Counted from the first letter of the stretch, positions 9,680 through 22,731 are shown. The stretch is 64,000 nt of DNA from Corydoras sp. C115 (GCA_019802505.1 JAFMOC010000236.1:536001-600000); one strand, 5' to 3'. The notes: generated by a model from the sequence alone, not told the origin. Program-made: numbers and translations.

Positions 9680-11399
9680 TTTTTAGGTGGTACTGCTGGA
9701 GAAGTGCTAAATGGGATGAAGGGAGAGTTGAGAGAGCGCCGTCTGGTGCCTTTGGCAGGTCAAATATACAAATAACGCTGGGGTCCTGAGGAAAACGCAG
9801 TACTAGAATGCAGGTACTAGTCGTGGGATAGTTGAATGTTCTCCGGGTGCTCGTTGGCGTCCTAGTTAAGTGAGTCATCTGAGGAGGTTTCACATGCAAC
9901 CCTTGAGTACTACGTAGTAGGCAGTATGTAATATGTATTGCATTGTCTGCATTGTCTTGCTAAAAGAAGCATAGCCTTCCTTTTAAATGTCATTGTTCTG
10001 CATGTCACCTTTTAACCCGTGCATGCCATCAGGGATGGGTCTCCGGGTGCTCGATGGCATCCAGGTTAAGTGAGTCATCGGAGAAATTTTCACCTACGCC
10101 TAGTCATTTTCACAAGGAACTCTTGCGTACTACGTAGTAGGCAGGATTTTAAATGTAGTTCGGCATTGTCTTGCTAAAAGAAGCATAGCCTTCCTTTCAA
10201 ATGTCATCGTTCTGCATGTCACCTTTTAACCCGTACACGCCATCAGGGATGGGTCATGTGCACTATTCGTGGGATAGTTGAATGTTCTCCGGGTGCTCGA
10301 TGGCATCCAGGTTAAGTGAGTCATCGGAGAAATTTTCGCCTACGCCTAGTCATTTTCACATGCAACTCTTGCGTACTACGTAGTAGGCAGGATTTTAATT
10401 GTAGTTCGGCATTGTCTTGCTAAAAGAAGCATTGCCTTCCTTTCAAATGTCATCGTTCTGCATGTCACCTTTTAACCCGTACACGCCATCACGGATGGGT
10501 CATGTGCACTATTCGTGGGATAGTTGAATGTTCTCCGGGTGCTCGATGGCATCCAGGTTAAGTGAGTCTTCGGAGAAATTTTCGCCTACGCCTAGTCATT
10601 TTCACATGCAACTCTTGCGTACTACGTAGTAGGCAGGATTTTAATTGTAGTTCGGCATTGTCTTGCTAAAAGAAGCATTGCCTTCCTTTCAAATGTCATC
10701 GTTCTGCATGTCACCTTTTAACCCGTACACGCCATCAGGGATGGCCGAGTCATCTGTGTCACGTGCGCTGATGGAACCTCATACTGTCATGGCTGCTGGT
10801 ATTGAGAACCTAGTATCAAGTACCCGGAGTAAAACACAGGACTAGAACGTAGGTACTAGTCGTGGGATAGTTGAATGTTCTCCGGGTACTCGATGGCGTC
10901 CAGGTTAAGTGAGTCATCTGAGGTTTCACATGCAACCCTTACGTACTACGTAGTAGGTAGTATGTAATATGTAGTTCGGCATTGTCTTGCTAAAAGAAGC
11001 ATAGCCTTCCTTTCAAATGTCCTCGTTCTGCATGTCACCTTTTAACCCGTACATGCCATCAGCGATGTCCGAGTCATCTGGGTCATGTGTGCTGATGGAA
11101 CCTCGTACTATCATGGCCGCTGGTCTTGAGAACCTAGTATCCCATGGGGTGCTGAATAAAACAGTATGAAAACGTAGGTACTATTGGTGGGCTATTTGAA
11201 TGTTCTCCGGGTGCTCGGTGGCGTCCAGTGTAAATAAGTCATCTGAGACATTTTCGTCTACATGCAGTCATTTTCACATGCAACTCTTGCCTACTACGTA
11301 GTAGGCAGTATGTAATATGTAGTATGTACGGCATTGTCTTGCTAAAAGAAGCATAGCCTTTCTTTCAAATGTCATCATTCTGCATGTCACCTTTTAACC
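9680..11399. repeat. 246-bp complex tandem repeat with longer variants
   Basis: Units share a gtgggatagttgaatg start, a gttaagtgagtcatc block, the palindrome TACTACGTAGTA, a cattgtcttgctaaaag block and a catgtcaccttttaac block. Comparable points fall at about 9812, 10037, 10262, 10509, 10852 and 11177. The exact short unit is 246 bp. The longer units (325-343 bp) carry an extra segment with tgatggaacctc and gagaacctagtatc. Confidence 0.9.
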
Positions 11400-11638
11400 T
11401 TTATGATGGAACCATGTTCTATCATAGCCACTGGTCTTGAGAACCTAGTATCCCACGGCAACGCAGTAAGGACTGCCTACTCAGGTTTGCAAACCAAAAC
11501 CATGGTTCTGGCCTTTGTGACATTGGGCTTCATGGTGGGGTCATGTTCTCCAAATAAATTACGACATACCCCCAACCAGGGTAGGGCCTTTGGGTTCTAG
11601 GGATAGGATGATCTCCCCTAATGTGTCATCAAGGATTT
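11400..11638 (+). repeat. Segment X, repeated in inverse at 13138-13395
   Basis: It begins like the extra segment of the 246-bp repeat (ggaaccatgttctatc) and continues with ccatggttctggcc and ggggtcatgttctcc. The reverse complement occurs at 13138-13395. Confidence 0.85.
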
Positions 11639-11639
11639 C

Positions 11640-12745
11640 GTCCTTGAGCATTGCGCAGCATCTTGTCTAAGTTGTAAAATAGCTATGAGCATTGCGCAGC
11701 ATTTTGCGTAAGTTGTAGAATAGCTATGAGCATTGCACAGCATCTTGCGTAAGTTGTAGAATACCTATGAGCATTGCACAGCATCTTGCGTAAGTTGTGG
11801 AATACCTATGAGCATTGCACAGCATCTTGCGTAAGTTGTAGAATAGCTATGAGCATTGCGCAGCATCTTATTGTAAAATAGCTATGAGCATTGCGCAGCA
11901 TCTTGTCTAAGTTGTAAAATAGCTATGAGCATTGCACAGCATCTTTCGTAAGTTGTTAAATAGCTATGAGCATTGCGCAGCATCTTGCGTAAGTTGTAGA
12001 ATACCTATGAGCATTGTGCAGCATCTTGCGTAAGTTGTAAAATAGCTATGAGCATTGCGCAGTATCTTGCGTAAGTTGTAGAATACCTATGAGCATTGTA
12101 CAGCATCTTGCGTAAGTGGTAAAATAGCTATGAGCATTGAGCAGCATCTTGCGTAAGTTGTAATATAGCTATGAGCATTGAGCAGCATCTTGCGTAAGTT
12201 GTAGAATAGCTATGAGCATTGTATAGCATTTTGCGTAAGTTGTAAAATAGTTATGAGAATTGCCCAGCATCTTGAGTAAGTTGTAGAATACCTATAAGCA
12301 TTGCACAGCATCTTGTATAAGTTGTAGAATACCTATGAGCATTGCACAGCATCTTTCGTAAGTTGTAAAATAGCTATGAGCATTGTATAGCATTTTGCGT
12401 AAGTTGTAAAATAGTTATGAGAATTGCCCAGCATCTTGCGTAAGTTGTAGAATACCTATAAGCATTGCACAGCATCTTGTGTAAGTTGTAGAATACCTAT
12501 GAGCATTGCACAGCATCTTTCGTAAGTTGTAAAATAGCTATGAGCATTGAGCAGCATCTTGCGTAAGTTGTAGAATAGCTATGAGCATTGTGTAGCATCG
12601 TACCGCATTTTGCGTAAGTTTTAGAATATATATATTAACATTGCACAACATTTTGCGTAAGTTGTAAAATAGTTATGAGAATTGCCCAGCATCTTTCGTA
12701 AGTTGGAGAATAGCTATGAGCATTGTGTAGCATCTTGCGTAAGTT
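11640..12745 (+). repeat. 41-bp tandem array, forward orientation
   Basis: About 27 units of ctatgagcattgcacag followed by catcttgcgtaagttg and tagaatac. Some units are shortened or have base changes that recur in neighbouring units. Confidence 0.95.
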
Positions 12746-12747
12746 GT

Positions 12748-12875
12748 AGAGATATCCAGAGAATAATGGACATCATGCGTCTGTTCGGCGGATAAGGTGT
12801 CGAGAGATTGATTACAGGAGCCGCCGCAGATTCAGCTGAGCCGTCTCTCGGGGCTGGAACCTTATTGTGCGAGGC
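12748..12875 (+). repeat. Segment Y, repeated in inverse at 14022-14135
   Basis: It contains catcatgcgtctgttcgg, a tgtcgagagattgatt block and a gccgccgcagattc block. The reverse complement is at 14022-14135 with few changes. Confidence 0.85.
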
Positions 12876-13029
12876 TGAGGAACGTAGTGAGTGGGTTCTT
12901 TGTGTTTAAAACGGCGCTATATGGACAGAAGTGTGTGAACCTGTCTGTTGTTAAAAGGCTACTCACAGTGGGACGCATCATCTGGGTTTGAATATCCATC
13001 ACGTTCTAATTCCTAAAATGGGTCATGGG

Positions 13030-13137
13030 CGGTAGGTGGCGTAGTGGTTAGCATGTCCCGATCTGGGTGGCCAGCACCCGAAAACGTTCTCCTCGTGACT
13101 CTGGTATAGGATTAAGTGGAAGATGATGGTTGGAATG
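13030..13137 (+). mobile_element. Degenerate tRNA-headed SINE
   Basis: The head ggcgtagtggttagca is joined to the cagcacccgaaaacg block and a ggaagatgatgg tail. Most of the body is deleted. Confidence 0.65.
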
Positions 13138-13395
13138 CTGGAAGGACGAAATCCTTGATGACACATGATGGGAGAACATGCAAACTCCCCACCAAAAGGC
13201 CCTACCCTGGTTAAGGGGTATATCGTTATTTATTTGGAGAACATGACCCCACCATGAAGCCCAATGGCACAAAGGCCAGAACCATGGTTCTGGTTTGCAA
13301 ACCAGAGTAGGCAGTCCTTACTGCGTTGCCGTGGGATACTAGGTTCTCAAGACCAGTGGCTATGATAGAACATGGTTCCATCATTGCACAAGGGG
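13138..13395 (-). repeat. Segment X, inverted copy
   Basis: It is the reverse complement of 11400-11638, with a small SINE-like insertion (gggagaacatgcaaac) and a few indels. Confidence 0.85.
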
Positions 13396-13464
13396 TCCAA
13401 ATGATGGATGGATGGGTGGATCATGGTGGATCATGGAACCCAGTCCATTTCATGGAGATGAACA

Positions 13465-14010
13465 CGTTATCCTATTTAACAACTTACGAAAGATGCTGTG
13501 CAATGCTCATAACTATTTTACAACTTAGACAAGATGCTGCGCAATGCTCATAGCTATTTTACAATAAGATGCTGCGCAATGCTTATAGCTATTCTACAAC
13601 TTACGCAAGATGCTGTGCAATGCTCATAGGTATTCTACAACTTACGCAAGATGCTGTGCAATGCTCATAGGTATTCTACAACTTACGCAAGATGCTGTGC
13701 AATGCTCATAGCTATTCTACAACTTACGCAAGATGTTGCGCAATGCTCATAGCTATTTTACAACTTAGGCAAGATGCTGCGCAATGCTCATAGCTATTTT
13801 ACAATAAGATGCTGCGCAATGCTCATAGCTATTCTACAACTTACGCAAGATGCTGTGCAATGCTCATAGCTATTCTACAACTTACGCAAGATGCTGCACA
13901 ATGCTCATAGCTATTTTACAACTTAGGCAAGATGCTGCGCAATGCTCATAGCTATTTTACAATAAGATGCTGCGCGATGCTCATAGCTATTCTACAACTT
14001 ATGCAACTTC
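13465..14010 (-). repeat. 41-bp tandem array, inverted orientation (first block)
   Basis: About 13 units of the complement (gctattctacaacttacg, then caagatgctgcgcaatg). It contains internal higher-order copies of a shortened unit (ttttacaataagatgc). Confidence 0.95.
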
Positions 14011-14021
14011 AGTCTTGCACA

Positions 14022-14135
14022 ATGAGGTTCCAGCCCTGAGAGACGACTCAGCCGAATCTGCGGCGGCTCCTGTAATCAATCTCTCGACACCTTATCCGCC
14101 GAACAGACGCATGATGTCTTCATTATTCTCTGGAC
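14022..14135 (-). repeat. Segment Y, inverted copy
   Basis: It is the reverse complement of 12748-12875, flanked by 41-bp arrays on both sides apart from about 420 bases of other sequence. Confidence 0.85.
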
Positions 14136-14560
14136 ATGCTGGAGGTGGGGGACGGGATGAGCGCTCGTCCCAGGGGTGTTATTTTCCCAACAGCCTCTGT
14201 CTGTTCGCCTTTCTCTCGCGCCGTGATGATTGATGCAGTTCACATTTTAATCCCGAACAATGGCAGCAGCACCACCTCCATCCCCACCTCGTGCTCTCTG
14301 TCCTCGTCGGGCCTCGTGCGCGGGGTGCGAGCGATCGGTGCCTCGGGCCAAACGCACTCGGGCTTGCTTACCGTTCAGCTTCTTGGTATTCCTCGGCTGT
14401 AGCCAGAACATAAAGTTTGCCGGGAGAAAACGATGGCTTTCCTGCAGGTGTATTATTAATTAGAACTTCAGAACGCCAGGGAGGCGGCGTTGGGAGTCGG
14501 GTGAAGTGATGGTGAGGATGCGCAGCCAATGACGTACATGCAGTGTTCTAACCACCATCG
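14136..14560. other. Non-repetitive sequence between arrays
   Basis: GC-rich in part. No gene or known repeat recognised. Confidence 0.5.
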
Positions 14561-15800
14561 GATAGCTATTCTACAACTTATGCAAGAAGCTATGCAATGC
14601 TCATAGCTATTCTACAATTTACGTAAGATGCAGTGTGATGCTCATAGCTATTCTACAACTTACGCAAGATATGGTAAAATGCTCATAGCTATTGTACAAT
14701 TTACGCAAAATGCCGCGCAATGCTCATAGCTATTCTACAACTTACGCAAGATATGGTACAATGCTCATAGCTATTCTACAACTTGCGTAAGATATGTCAC
14801 AATGCTCATAGCTATTCTACAACTTACGCAAGATGCTGCGCAATGCTCATAGCTATTCTACAACTTACGCAAGATGCTGCGCAATGCTCATACAGTAGCT
14901 ATTCTACAATTTACGCAAAATGCCATGTGATGTTCATAGCTATTCTACATCTTACCCAAGATGAGGTACAATGCTCATAACTATTCTACAACTTACGCAA
15001 GATGCGGTACAATGCTCATAGCTATTCTACAACTTACGCAAGATGCTGCTCATAGCTATATTACAACTTACGCAAGATGCTGTGCAATGCTCATAGGTAT
15101 TCTACAACTTACACAAGATGCTGCGCAATGCTCATAGCTATTTTACAACTTACGCAAGATGCTGCGCAATGCTCATAGGTATTCTACAACTTACACAAGA
15201 TGCTGCGCAATACTCATAGCTATTCTACAACTTACGCAAGATTCTGCGCAATGCTCATAGCTATTCTACAACTTACGCAAGATGCTGCTCATAGCTATAT
15301 TACAACTTACGCAAGATGCTGTGCAATGCTCATAGGTATTCTACAACTTACACAAGATGCTGCGCAATGCTCATAGCTATTTTACAACTTACGCAAGATG
15401 CTGCGCAATGCTCATAGGTATTCTACAACTTACGCAAGATGCTGCGCAATACTCATAGCTATTCTACAACTTACGCAAGATTCTGCGCAATGCTCATAGC
15501 TATTCTACAACTTACGCAAGATTCTGCGCAATGCTCATAGCTATTCTACAACTTACGCAAAATGCCATGTGATGTTCATAGCTATTCTACAACTTACGCA
15601 AGATGCGGTACAATGCGCATAGCTATTCTACAACTAACGCAAGATGCAGTGTGATGCTCATAGCTTTTCTACAACCTACGCAAGATGCAGTGTGATGTTC
15701 ATAGCTATTCTACAACCTACGCAAGATGCGGTACAATACTTATAGCTATTCTACAACTTACGCAATATGCAGTGTGATGCTCATAGCTATTCTACAACCC
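14561..15800 (-). repeat. 41-bp tandem array, inverted orientation (second block)
   Basis: About 30 units in the same orientation as 13465-14010. A segment around 15040-15230 recurs around 15285-15470, which indicates block duplication inside the array. Confidence 0.95.
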
Positions 15801-16317
15801 AGCCCAGTCTGTGGGATCTCCTCCAGAACAGCACTATTCTGTGAATGATTCGTTCTTTTCGGTCCCATTCAGGCTCGCGGAGGTGGAATCAGGTTTATAG
15901 GTCGATCTGGAACCGTTTAGTTCTTTACAGGTACTTAGTGAGTTCATTTCCATCCAGGTTTCCAGTGTTTTTTTTTTTTTTCCTCCTTCGTGGCTTCTGA
16001 AGGTTTAAGCACAGTGGAGGTGAACGAATAATTTATTAGAATGAAAATAGTGCTGGTGGAAGGATACACAAAGGAAGCCGAGCTGTTGGACTTTGAGATA
16101 TTAATCCCTGATCAGATTTTAAAAACTTCACTGATATATTTCCATATGCCAGCTCTCCCGCCGCTATTCCTCCAGGAAATGCGGGAACGTCCAAACGACA
16201 CGCTCGGGGTTCTAACTTACACCCTGTGTGAGGCACGTCGCAATGGTCATTACTATCCTATGCCTCGCCAACAGTCTATTTTCACGCCGTCGTTTAAATA
16301 GCGACGATGCGTGTGAA
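15801..16317. other. Non-repetitive sequence
   Basis: Contains a poly-T run at 15968-15981. No gene recognised. Confidence 0.5.
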
Positions 16318-16506
16318 AATATTATATTTATATTTGGTTATTCAGCAGATGCTCTTACCCATGGCGACCTACAAATCTCCCAACTTGTTTGGGGCTGGAA
16401 CACAGGGTTAACCACAGCACCTCTGGAGCAACGAGGGTTAAGGGTCTTGCCCAAGGACCTACTTTGGTAACTTAAGTTACCAAAGACCTGGGATTCAAAC
16501 CTACAA
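16318..16506 (-). mobile_element. V-SINE-like element, 5' head degraded
   Basis: On the minus strand it reads gtttgaatcccaggtc (B-box remnant), ggtccttgggcaag, cccttaaccct and a tail like taagagcatctgctga. This is the same layout as the intact element at 57965-58171. Confidence 0.7.
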
Positions 16507-16507
16507 C

Positions 16508-16835
16508 CATCCATCCATCCACTATCTTCCGCTTTATTCTCTACTAGGGTCGTGTGGGGGGGGGGTGCCCCATGCCCATCCAGGGGAGAACGTTTCGGGC
16601 GCTAGGCAGGTACACCCAGGACAGGACGCCAATCCATCGCTGGGCACATACTCACTCACACACACACACACACACACTCTATATGGGGCAATTTGGAGAA
16701 CTCAATTGACCTTGATCCATGTTTTTGGACTGTGGGAGGAAACCGGAGAACCCGGAGGAAACCCACATGGACACAGGGAGAACGTGGAAACTCCACCCAG
16801 ATTGGGATTCGAACCGGGAATTCCTAGTGCCGCCT
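16508..16835 (-). mobile_element. tRNA-headed SINE
   Basis: It runs from the catccatccactatc tail to the ggattcgaaccggg B-box complement. The head is lost beyond that. Confidence 0.85.
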
Positions 16836-16854
16836 GAACCTACAAACTTCATTG

Positions 16855-16948
16855 ATCTAATTGATAGCCTGTCCTGTCCTGGGTGTATCTGCCCAGCGCC
16901 TGAAACGTTCTCCCTTGGATGGGCATGGCGAACCCCCCCCCCCCCCAC
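16855..16948 (+). mobile_element. tRNA-headed SINE, 3' fragment
   Basis: It runs from cctgtcctgggtgtatc to a long poly-C tract. The tail is missing. Confidence 0.75.
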
Positions 16949-17066
16949 AATGTATTAATGGCACCTGAAAGCGCCATTAATACTTCGTAATTTTCCCGTA
17001 GTTACGATAGCACAGACACATCGACACGCCCTTAAACGAGGTGCGTGCTAACGAGCTGAGACACCC

Positions 17067-17405
17067 ATCCATCCAACCATTATCTTCCGCTTTATCGTCT
17101 ATTAGGGTCATGGGGGGGGGTTCCCCATGCCCATACAGGGGAGAACGTTTCAGGCGCTGGGCAGATACACCCAGGACAGGACACTGGGCACACACTCACT
17201 CACACAGACACACTCTATATGGGGCAATTTGGAGAACTCAATTGACCTTGATCCATGTTTTTTGGACTGTAGGAGTAAACCGGCGAACCTGGAGGAAACC
17301 CACGCGGACACGGGGAGGACATGCAAACTCCACCCAGATTGGGATTCGAACCGGGAATCCCTAGTGCTGAGAGGAGAACATGCCAAACACTAAGCCACCG
17401 TGCCG
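17067..17405 (-). mobile_element. tRNA-headed SINE, near full length
   Basis: All family blocks are present in inverted orientation, ending ctaagccaccgtgccg. Confidence 0.85.
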
Positions 17406-17990
17406 ATCTGATACGCCCTCGTAGCTTAACATACTTATTGTAAACATTAGTGTGTATGCTACATCGTAAACACCGCAGTTGTAATCCTCGGGCGTTCAGG
17501 TGGCGCCTTGTCGGAACACGTTTATAATTATTACAGTGTGAGGCGGCGCACTGATGTAGCTAACCACAATAACACAAACAATCGTTACAATCGTATTTAC
17601 GCTTCAGTCCTCCACGTAAAAGTAATGAAAGCCGTGTTTACGGTGCTTTAGCGGAACCTGGCGAAAGCGCTACGAGGATGAAACTTGTTGGTGGTCCCGC
17701 GTTGAGCGCCGAGAGGGACGACGGCGACGGAACAATAATGGAGGCCGACGGTTATCATTAAATAACGGCGCAGTTCGGTGCAGAGAACTGGACTTTAATC
17801 TGTTGTGTGGCTGTAATGGTTCGCTCGTGTTGCCGTGTTGTGCGTTCATTGTTTAGTTGTTTATGTTATTATGTTTCCAGGGGGAAAAAAGAATGAGGGA
17901 ACACGTGCGACTAAAAATATCTCCAAAAGAATAGATTTAAAACTCCAACATATTAGTTCCAGGAGCCGTTTATCTACACACTGCTTTCAT
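17406..17990. other. Non-repetitive sequence
   Basis: No gene recognised. Moderately CpG-rich near 17600-17780. Confidence 0.5.
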
Positions 17991-19075
17991 CCGAGTGTGT
18001 GTAGCTCTGTGTGAATAATTCTCGGTGTATCTCTGTATGTGTGTGTGTATGTTTGGTCTCTCTGTCTGTGCCTGGGTGCATTTATCTTTAGCTTTGTATG
18101 AATCTTCATGTGTACCTGTGTTTGTCTTTGTGTGTCTGTGGTTGCATAGTGTATCTAAGTGTGTATTCAAGTGTGTGTATGTTTCTTTGGGCATCTGTAA
18201 ATGTCTGTGCATGTATCTTTGCGTGTATGTCGGTATGTAAGTGTATCTGTGTGTATGTGTGTGCATCTGTGTGTAGGTGTATCTCTGTGTATCTCTGTGT
18301 GTAACTGTGTGTGTGTCTGTGTGTAAGTGTATCTGTGTGTACATGTATCTTAATGTATCTCTGTGTTTAAGTGTATCTGTGTGTAAGTGTATCTGTGTGT
18401 ACATGTATCTTAATGTATCTCTGTGTTTAAGTGTATCTGTGTGTAAGTGTATCTGTGTGTACATGTATCTTAATGTATCTCTGTGTTTAAGTGTATCTGT
18501 GCGTAAGTGTATTTGTGTGTAAGTGTATCTGTGTGTGTGTGTGTGTGTGTGTGTCTGTGTATCTGTGTGTATCTCTGTGTGTACGTGTATCTTTGTGTAT
18601 TGCTGTGTGTAACTGTGTGTGTGTCTGTGTGTAAGTGTATCTGTGTGTATTTCGGTGTGTATCTGTGTGTACATGTATCTTAGTGTACCTCTGTGTGTAT
18701 TTCTGTGTGTATCTCTATGTTTAACTGTATCTGTGTGTATTTCTGTGTGTAAGTGTATCTGTGTGTGTATCTCTGTGTGTAAGAGTATCAGTGTGTGTGT
18801 GTGTGTGTGTCTGTGTAAGTGTATTTGTGTGTACGTGTATCAGTGTGTGTGTGTCTCTGTGTAAGTGTGTCTGTGTGTAAGTGTATCTGTGTGTGTATCT
18901 CTGTGTGTAAGTGTATCAGTGTGTGTGTGTGTGTCTCTGTGTAAGTGTATCTGTGTGTGTATCTGTGTGTGTATTTGTGTGTAAGTGTATCTGTGTGTAT
19001 CTGTGTGTAAGAGTATCTGTGTGTGTGTGTCTGTGTGTAAGTGTATCTGTGTGTGTCTGTGTGTTTGGTTGTACC
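17991..19075. repeat. GT-rich minisatellite (gtgtatctgtgtgtaa)
   Basis: Imperfect short units of gtgtatctgtgtgt type. A 60-bp block is repeated at 18340, 18400 and 18460. The apparent Cys/Val proteins are artefacts of this composition. Confidence 0.95.
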
Positions 19076-19820
19076 TGTGTGTGTAGTATAGTGTGTGTAG
19101 TTTAGTGTGTATACTTTAGTTTGTGTACTTTAGTGTGTAGTTTAGTGTGTGTACTTTAGTGTGTGTACTTTAGTGTGTAGTTGATTGTGTGTAGTTTAGT
19201 GTGTGTACATTAGTGTGTGTACTTTAGTGTGTGTAGTTTAGTGTGTGTACTTTAGTGTGTGTAGTTTAGTGTGTGTACTTTAGTGTGTAGTTTAGTGTGT
19301 GTAGTTTAGTGTGTGTACTTTAGTGTGTGTACTTTAGTGTGTAGTTGATTGTGTGTAGTTTAGTGTGTGTACATTAGTGTGTGTACTTTAGTGTGTGTAG
19401 TTTAGTGTGTGTACTTTAGTGTGTGTAGTTTAGTGTGTGTAGTTTAGTGTGTGTACTTTAGTGTGTGTACTTTAGTGTGTGTAGTTTAGTGTGTGTACTT
19501 TAGTGTGTAGTTTAGTGTGTGTACTTTAGTGTGTGTAGTTTAGTGTGTGTACATTAGTGTGTGTACTTTAGTGTGTGTACTTAAGTGTGTGTAGTTTAGT
19601 GTGTGTACATTAGTGTGTGTACTTTAGTGTGTGTACTTAAGTGTGTGTAGTTTAGTGTGTGTACATTAGTGTGTGTACTTAAGTGTGTGTAGTTTAGTGT
19701 GTGCAGTTTAGTGTGTGCAGTTTAGTGTGTGTACTTTAGTGTGTAGTTGATTGTGTGTAGTTTAGTGTGTGTACATTAGTGTGTGTACTTTAGTGTGTGT
19801 ACATTAGTGTGTGTAATTGT
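19076..19820. repeat. 14-bp minisatellite (tagtgtgtgtactt)
   Basis: About 50 units alternating tactttagtgtgtg, tagtttagtgtgtg and tacattagtgtgtg. It follows the GT array directly. Confidence 0.95.
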
Positions 19821-20268
19821 ACACTGTGTCTTATCCCTGCACATTTTACTTCTCCTGACTCTGCAGATTCCCCTGATTCACCCGTTTCCTGGAGATGTTC
19901 TGGAACGTTCCCTCAGGTTCCTCTGCACCACCACCATCGTGTGCACCTCTTAATGTGTAGGTTCTCTGAGCGTTCCCGCGAGCCTCCACCTTTATGATTC
20001 CACGATTACGATCCAGAACGCTGGAGAGTGTTCCATCGACCGTTTCCCCGAGTAATCCCATTTCCTCCAAACGTTTTTTTAACGTTCCCCTCGTGTGTGT
20101 TTCTGAAGTTTAGTTCTGAAACTCTGACGTAATGTTCCTCTTATAGTTCCTGTTCTCTGGACGCTCGTCACAGGTTCCTCCACTGAACTCTTCTAGTGAA
20201 CGGTGGGATCTCGTTTTAATCTTTAAGTTCTGTTTAACCCGGTTAAGCGTTCTGTTTACTAAGTAAAC
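19821..20268. other. Non-repetitive sequence
   Basis: No gene seen. Several diverged gaacgttcc words occur between 19900 and 20160. Confidence 0.4.
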
Positions 20269-21740
20269 TAGTATATACTACTTCAAAATACTACTTACTA
20301 TATACTATACTCTACCTACTACACCCTACACCTTACCTACTAAATACTACCTCCTACATCATACCTACTACATCCTAAAACCTACCTACCTACTAAATAC
20401 TACCTCCTACATACTACACCCTACAGCATACCTACTACATACTACCCCCTGCCTACAACATCCTACATACTACTACTACCACCTACTACATTCTACACCC
20501 TACCTACTAAATACTACCTTCTACATACTACACCCTACATCATACCTACTACATTCTACACCCTACCTACTACATCATACCTACTACATCCTACACCCTA
20601 CCTACTAAATACTACCTCCTACATACTACACCCTACCTACTAAATTCTACCTTCTACATACTACACCCTACATCATACCTACTACATACTATACCCTACC
20701 TACTACCTCCTACATCATACCTACTACATCTTACAACCTACCTACTAAATACTACCTCCTACATACCACCTCCTACATCATACCTACTACATCCTAAAAC
20801 CTACCTACCTCCTACATACTACACCCTGCCTACAACATCCTACATACTACACCCTACATCATACCTACTACATTCTACAAGCTGCCTACTAAATACTACC
20901 TTCTACATACTACACCCTACATCATACCTACTACATTCTACACCTTACCTACTAAATACTACCTCCTACATACTACACCCTGCCTACAACATCCTACATA
21001 CTACACCCTACATCATACCTACTACATTCTACAAGCTGCCTACTAAATACTACCTTCTACATACTACACCCTACATCATACCTACTACATTCTACACCTT
21101 ACCTACTAAATACTACCTCCTACATACTACACCCTGCCTACAACATCCTACATACTACACCCTACATCATACCTACTACATTCTACACCCTACCTACTAA
21201 ATTCTACCTTCTACATACTACACCCTACCTCATATCTACTACATACTACACCCTAGATCATACCTACTACATGCTATACCCTACCTACTACCTCCTACAT
21301 CATACCTACTACATCCTACAACCTACCTACTAAATACTACCTTCTACATACTACACCCTACATCATACCTACTACATTCTACACCTTACCTACTAAACAC
21401 TACCTCCTACATACTACACCCTGCCTACAACATCCTACATACTACACCCAACATCATACCTACTACATTCTACAACCTACCTAATAAATTCTACCTTCTA
21501 CATACTACACCATACCTCATATCTACTACATACTACCTCCTACATGCTATACCCTACCTACTAACTCCTACATTATACCTACTACATACTACACTTTAGC
21601 TACCACAAACTACACCCTACTTACCACATCATATCTACTGCATACTTTATCCTACATCATAACTCCTACATCTTGCATCCTTATTTACTATATACTAATT
21701 ACTTAACCCTTAACCCTACCTCCTACACCCTACACCCCCA
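20269..21740. repeat. CTA-rich minisatellite with 154-bp higher-order unit
   Basis: Units such as ctacatactacaccc and tacatcatacctac repeat for 1.47 kb. The marker ccctgcctacaacatcc recurs at 20824, 20978 and 21132, exactly 154 bases apart. A taaccct word near 21704 is not a telomere repeat run. Confidence 0.95.
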
Positions 21741-22287
21741 TCCTACCTCCAACACACCTCATCACAAGCATCAGTTGACACCTGACATCACCCCCTCCCC
21801 CCCCCACTGTATAAACTAATATACGCTCTAAGCTTAGCTGCTTCTTTAGCCTGATCCCATGTCACAGCTCCAGATGCATCATGGGACAGCACGACCAGTA
21901 TATGAATCTTCACTTCTGTGTATTCGGTCCACGCTGTCCACCCTCGGCAGTGTTGGTCTCCTGTGTAGTCCTCACTCGCCGATTAAAACGCAGCCGGTCT
22001 GGCTTACAAGCTTCGTCTGATAACGTTCCCTCTGATCGTTCAAGTGCACGTTCTTTATCCTCTAAATGTCACCCAACATCCCGAGTGCGTCTTCAAACCT
22101 TCGCCCCCAAGCCATGCTTTAATTACCCCGCGGAGCAGCGCCTTCCCCCGGGAGTTCCAACCACTCCCCCCCCGTTCCCCTGAGCACTCCTGTCACTTGG
22201 CTGTTCTCTTCCCATTGATCCGGCTGCCTCTCGTCTCGATCTGCACCTATACCTGCCGTCGATCGGTTACCGTGCCGCCGGGGCCGC
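21741..22287. other. Non-repetitive sequence
   Basis: Pyrimidine-rich and partly GC-rich. No exon with paired splice sites recognised. Confidence 0.5.
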
Positions 22288-22454
22288 TCAAGCTCAGGTA
22301 ATTTATTTATACAGCGCTTTTTACAACAGAACATCGTCACAAAGCAGCTTTACAGAGTTATACGCCTTTAAACCCCCAAAGAGCAAGACGGAGCGACAGC
22401 GGCAAGACAAAACTCCCTGTTATGATGTTATTTTAAGGAAGAAACCTTGTGAGG
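22288..22454 (+). mobile_element. Interspersed repeat family B, 5' part, split by SINE
   Basis: It contains atttatttatacagcgc, caaagcagctttacag and ccttgtgagg, after which the SINE at 22455 interrupts. Confidence 0.7.
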
Positions 22455-22731
22455 TTTCCATGAGGAGTTTCCATGTTCTCCCCGTGTCCGCGTGGGTTTC
22501 CTCTGGGTTCTCCGGTTTCCTCCCACAGTCCAAAAACATGGATCAATCAATTGAATTCTCCAGATTGCCCCATATAGAGTGTGTCTGTGTGAGTGAGTGT
22601 GTGCCCAGCGATAGATTGGTGTCCTGTCCTGGGTGTATCTGCCCAGCGCCCGAAACGTTCTCCCCTGGATGGACATGGGGGACCCCACCGCGACTCTAGT
22701 AGAGGGTAAAGCGAAAGATAATGGATGGATG
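22455..22731 (+). mobile_element. tRNA-headed SINE inserted next to family B
   Basis: The copy lacks the head and begins at ggagtttccatgttc. It ends in the gatggatgg tail, followed directly by family B sequence. Confidence 0.8.

Noticed and set aside
21700..21725. Interstitial telomere repeat
   Set aside because: Only isolated taaccct words inside the CTA minisatellite, with no run of TTAGGG or its complement.
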